A DNA stretch of 64,000 nucleotides from Rhabdaerophilum calidifontis (GTDB lineage Bacteria; Pseudomonadota; Alphaproteobacteria; Rhizobiales; Beijerinckiaceae). Shown piece after piece: positions 61,601-64,000 of this stretch. Each line of letters begins with the position of its first letter. The stretch's first letter is position 1. The notes beneath the pieces were generated by a model, which worked only from the letters and a program-made list of their open reading frames with translations, was not told the DNA's origin and searched no databases. Position numbers and translations under genes: made by a program. The stretch covers positions 124,001 to 188,000 of the forward strand of contig NZ_VTRS01000001.1 of the NCBI RefSeq assembly GCF_008641065.1, given 5' to 3'.

Positions 61601-62182
61601 TCAGGGACATTCCTTAGCCACGGCTGCGAGCGCCTGGGCGAAGCCGTTCAGCGAATAGGTGTCGATGGTCTCGTTGCCGCGCTGCGACTTGACCCGGATC
61701 GTGAGCTGCTGGGCCTTTTTCATCGCCTCGATGATCTGGCCTTCCTGTGCCGGGTTCTTGAGAAAGGCGCTTTCCGCGGCGGCGATCAGCGCGAAATTCG
61801 CCGTTCCGACCGCGAGAGCGCCGTCATCCTTGGTCGAACCGGTGAAGCCAAGCTTGATCGCGATCTCGTTCTTCGCGCCGTCGGCGAGGCGGTTCGAGAC
61901 GAAGAGATAGCCGGGGTCGCGCTTGAGCGTCGCGGGCTTGCGATCCTTCGGCTGCGCGAGCGCGTAACAGATCTTCTGCTTGTCCTTGCCGGTCGTCAGC
62001 GCCTTCCATTCGCCGAAGACGCCGATCTGGAACGTCTGGCCCGCGCCTTGCGCGGCGCCGGCGGCGGGGGCCGCCGAGCTGGCCTTGGGCGCCGCCGGGC
62101 GCTGCTGCGCGTCTGCCGCCGGCGCCAGCGCTCCGGCAAGGAGGAGGGCGGCGCCGAGGCGGAGGAACATGGTCCGGTGCAT
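61601..62182 (-). CDS. Invasion-associated locus B (IalB) family protein
   Basis: The 193-residue exported protein has a signal peptide (MFLRLGAALLLAGALAPAADAQ), a short Ala-rich linker and the IalB domain at about 55-193 (GEWKALTTGKDKQKICYALAQPKDRKPATLKRDPGYLFVSNR, ending in a terminal Cys-Pro). Two cysteines are visible, one in KICYA and one at the end. The family is named from Bartonella but is widespread in free-living Hyphomicrobiales, and a periplasmic stress or envelope role is likely. ATG 62182 is chosen; ATG 62170 is an alternative. It is divergent from the ECF sigma gene across 287 bases that hold no other gene. Confidence 0.88.
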   Translation of the reverse strand: MHRTMFLRLGAALLLAGALAPAADAQQRPAAPKASSAAPAAGAAQGAGQTFQIGVFGEWKALTTGKDKQKICYALAQPKDRKPATLKRDPGYLFVSNRLADGAKNEIAIKLGFTGSTKDDGALAVGTANFALIAAAESAFLKNPAQEGQIIEAMKKAQQLTIRVKSQRGNETIDTYSLNGFAQALAAVAKECP

Positions 62183-62469
62183 GGTGGTCAATGCGGTCTT
62201 CCCTGATTCCAAAAAGGCCGGCGATCCGGCTGTCTTCCCCGCCGCCTGCCCCCGGCGGCGATGCGTTTCGCCGTCTAGCGCCCGATCCGCGGCAAATGCA
62301 AGGCAGAAGCCGGCTGAATGCAGCATGAAACCGCGCCGCCGGCGCGGACGAATCCTCACGCGGCAATGTAACGCAGCGCTGCGCGGCCGCCAAATCGCTC
62401 GATGGCGGGCTTGCGAGCCGGGGCGGTGCGATTTCCCCTCGCGCGCGGGGAAAGCGCCATGCTAGCATC

Positions 62470-63108
62470 GTGCAACAGCAGCGTTTCGCGGTGCGCGGCC
62501 CGAGCGGCCGGTTTCGCCCCGCCGATGGGGATTGTGGAGTGCAGCCCGCGGAGCATTGGGCCAAGCTGGTCGAGGCCGTTGCACGGCATCGGGACCGCCA
62601 GGCCTTCACCGAGATCTTCGATCATTTCACGCCACGCCTCGAAGCCTATCTCGCGCGCCTCGGCCTTGATCCGGGCGCGGCGGAGGAGATCGCGCAGGAC
62701 GTGATGATCACGCTCTGGCGCAAGGCGGATCTGTTCGATCCCGCCAAATCCTCGCTCGCGACCTGGCTCTACCGCATCGCGCGCAACCGCCGCATCGACC
62801 TCTCCCGGCGCGACCGGACGGATTACGTCGATCCGCAATCCCCGACGATCCTCGATATCGCTGGCGAGAGCCGGATCGACGCCGAACTCGACGGCCAGCA
62901 GCGCGACGATGCCGTGCGGGCGCTGATCGGCGCGCTGCCCGGCGAGCAGAGGGATCTCGTCCAGCTCGCCTTCTACGAGGGGCTGTCGCATTCGCAGATC
63001 GCCGAGCGAACCTGCCTTCCCCTTGGCACGGTGAAATCGCGGCTGCGCCTCGCCTTTACGCGGCTGCGGCGCGCGCTCGAGGCCGAGGGGATTTCAGAAT
63101 CCCGGTGA
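62470..63108 (+). CDS. ECF-type RNA polymerase sigma factor
   Basis: The protein of up to 212 residues has sigma region 2 (AAEEIAQDVMITLWRKADLFDPAKSSLATWLYRIARNRRIDLSRR) and region 4 (LPGEQRDLVQLAFYEGLSHSQIAERTCLPLGTVKSRLRLAFTRLRRAL), but no regions 1 or 3, so it is an ECF factor. The wording resembles the RpoE-ChrR (ECF11-like) group that answers singlet oxygen in Rhodobacter. No ChrR/anti-sigma gene follows: the next gene is convergent. GTG 62470 gives the longest form; GTG 62539 would remove a 23-residue non-conserved N-terminus. Assignment to a subgroup is tentative. Confidence 0.9.
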   Translation: MQQQRFAVRGPSGRFRPADGDCGVQPAEHWAKLVEAVARHRDRQAFTEIFDHFTPRLEAYLARLGLDPGAAEEIAQDVMITLWRKADLFDPAKSSLATWLYRIARNRRIDLSRRDRTDYVDPQSPTILDIAGESRIDAELDGQQRDDAVRALIGALPGEQRDLVQLAFYEGLSHSQIAERTCLPLGTVKSRLRLAFTRLRRALEAEGISESR

Positions 63109-63489
63109 GGCGGGCCCTTCCTCGGCGAGCGCCTCGCGCGCCCGGGCGCGGTGCTCCGGGCGGATGGCACCGCGCACGGCGGTGAGCGCGGCGGCGAGCA
63201 CCGCGGCGTCGTCCGTGAAGCCGAAGACCGGCAGCACATCCGGCATCGCGTCGAGCGGCATCACGAAATAGGCCAGCGCGCCGAGCAGGATCATCTTGAC
63301 GCGCGGGCTCGTGGCGGGATCACGGACGCAATGATAGGCGGCGACCACATCCTCCGCGAAGGGCAGGGCGCGCGCGAGGCGGCGCGCCAGCGCTAGGGCT
63401 TCGTCGAGCAGGCGCGGCTCATCGCGCAGCGCGGCACGGATCCGCGCCATTTCCGCCTTGGAGAACGGTTCTTGCCAGCGTTCCGCCAT
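63094..63489 (-). CDS. DUF1232 (YkvA-like) membrane-associated protein
   Basis: The 131-residue protein contains the short DUF1232 module VKMILLGALAYFVMPLDAMPDVLPVFGFTDDAAVLAAAL, a hydrophobic hairpin with the PLDxxPD signature, after a helical N-terminal part (ALALARRLARALPFAEDVVAAYHCV). The function is unknown; the family also occurs fused to zinc-binding domains. ATG 63489 is preceded by AGGAGG at a 6-base spacing, but that ribosome-binding site is one copy of a 15-base tandem repeat that offers further in-frame starts upstream. The 3' end overlaps the ECF sigma gene by 15 bases. Confidence 0.85.
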   Translation of the reverse strand: MAERWQEPFSKAEMARIRAALRDEPRLLDEALALARRLARALPFAEDVVAAYHCVRDPATSPRVKMILLGALAYFVMPLDAMPDVLPVFGFTDDAAVLAAALTAVRGAIRPEHRARAREALAEEGPASPGF

Positions 63490-63490
63490 G

Positions 63491-63561
63491 TCGCGCCTCC
63501 TCATGTCGCGCCTCCTCAGGTCGCGCCTCCTCAGGTCGCGCCTCCTCAGGTCGCGCCTCCT
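63491..63561. repeat. 15-bp tandem repeat carrying iterated ribosome-binding sites
   Basis: Four full units (63491, 63506, 63521, 63536) and an 11-base partial fifth form a head-to-tail array. On the minus strand each unit reads AGGAGG, a 6-base CGCGAC spacer, then ATG in the two units next to the gene and CTG in the other three. Five SD/start pairs therefore stand in one frame before the DUF1232 gene. The unit length (15) keeps frame, adding the peptide RRRDM or RRRDL per unit if translation starts upstream. Confidence 0.95.
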
Positions 63562-63707
63562 TCCGACGCCGAACCGGCGCAGCTTGGGAACTGGATCGGG
63601 CGCGATTATGGCGGTGTCAAGGAACCCGATTCGATGACGGGACGCGCCGCAAGCCCCGTTGCGCGGACGGCGATTCCGCGCATAACGGAACCAGCAGGGA
63701 GGGGAAC

Positions 63708-64000
63708 ATGCAGCTCGATTCATCCATCGCCGCCATCGTCACCGGCGGTGCCTCGGGGCTCGGCGAGGCGACGGCGCGGCATCTCGCCGCGCGCGGGGTC
63801 CGGGTCGGGGTCCTTGATCTCAACGCCGAGCGGGGCGCCCGGGTCGCGGCCGAGATCGGCGGCGTGTTCCAGCCCTGCGACGTGACCGACGATGCTTCCG
63901 TCGCCGCGGCTCTGGCCGGCGCGCGCGAGCGGCATGGCGTCGAGCGCATCCTCGTCAATTGCGCCGGCATCGTCGCCGGACGGCGGACGGTCTCGAAGGA
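63708..64000 (+). CDS. Short-chain dehydrogenase/reductase (3' end outside window)
   Basis: Only the first 97 codons are present; the gene continues past the right edge. The N-terminus has the SDR cofactor motif IVTGGASGLGEATARHLAARG (TGxxxGxG), then DLN after the second strand, CDVTDD, and LVNCAGI in the place of NNAG. The VTGGASGLGEAT wording and NCAGI resemble the HSD10-type 3-hydroxyacyl-CoA dehydrogenases common in Hyphomicrobiales, but the catalytic Ser-Tyr-Lys is outside the window. AGGGAGGGG before ATG 63708 is a strong ribosome-binding site. Confidence 0.88.
   Translation, partial: MQLDSSIAAIVTGGASGLGEATARHLAARGVRVGVLDLNAERGARVAAEIGGVFQPCDVTDDASVAAALAGARERHGVERILVNCAGIVAGRRTVSK

Noticed and set aside
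63491-63561. Possible CRISPR array
   Set aside because: Units are 15 bp and directly adjacent with no spacers, and no cas genes are present; it is a minisatellite over a ribosome-binding site.

Overview
The window is a GC-rich stretch of core alphaproteobacterial chromosome. Its gene order points to the Hyphomicrobiales (Rhizobiales): hemE-hemJ-rho-mnmE-mnmG-rsmG-parA-parB, leuS-lptE-holA, ffh-rpsP-rimM-trmD-rplS, dapF-mtaB-ftsY, ispZ next to ccmGDCBA and acnA, and an invasion-associated-locus-B protein. This assignment is inference from gene content and order; there is no 16S gene in the window. Coding density is very high. No gap between accepted genes exceeds 300 bases, and the longer gaps (about 200-297 b) hold promoters, leader hairpins or terminators, which are listed. 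No prophage, insertion sequence, CRISPR array or defence island was seen.

Layout. 1-8.7 kb: heme synthesis (hemE, hemJ), termination factor Rho, the tRNA-U34 modification pair mnmE/mnmG, rsmG and parA/parB. Two perfect 16-bp parS palindromes flank mnmG, one intergenic and one inside the rsmG reading frame. Together with hemE at the left edge this suggests that the chromosome origin lies just outside the window on the left. 8.7-20 kb: leuS-lptE-holA, a PLP-homeostasis protein, an L,D-transpeptidase-like protein, an orphan OmpR-type regulator followed by a small cyclic-nucleotide-domain protein, then xthA, lolA and ftsK. 20-27.2 kb: glnK-amtB with a near-consensus sigma-54 promoter and a strong terminator, tesB, a UbiH-type hydroxylase, a Trm112-like protein, a LON-domain protein, a thioredoxin-TPR chaperone and an aminoacyl-tRNA deacylase. 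27.3-28 kb: tRNA-Gly(GCC) and cobU.

28-37.3 kb is a coherent metabolic block for propionyl-CoA: pccB, pccA and the two methylmalonyl-CoA mutase subunits in one minus-strand run, with a divergent ScfR/PccR-type regulator and a 12-bp palindrome between them. CobU, a cobalamin enzyme, lies just beyond and the mutase needs cobalamin. A dispersed-type palindromic repeat sits between pccB and pccA and touches the pccB stop codon. hmgA (homogentisate dioxygenase) follows.

38.9-55.9 kb: the ribosome/SRP operon (ffh to rplS, ended by a terminator), two exported proteins, dapF-mtaB-ftsY, an FAH-family hydrolase, ispZ, the cytochrome c maturation genes ccmA, B, C, D and G, and aconitase. 56-64 kb: a DUF1223 protein, gamma-glutamyltransferase, a LysE exporter, a permuted papain-like hydrolase, rlmN, an IalB protein, an ECF sigma factor with no neighbouring anti-sigma gene, a DUF1232 protein whose ribosome-binding site is tandemly multiplied in a 15-bp repeat, and the start of a short-chain dehydrogenase cut by the window edge.

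I found no convincing wholly new multi-gene system. The observations most worth following are the iterated Shine-Dalgarno/start-codon repeat (about 63.5 kb), the ECF sigma factor without a partner, the parS/origin arrangement, the PccR-type palindrome and Cys cluster, and the sigma-54 element of glnK-amtB.
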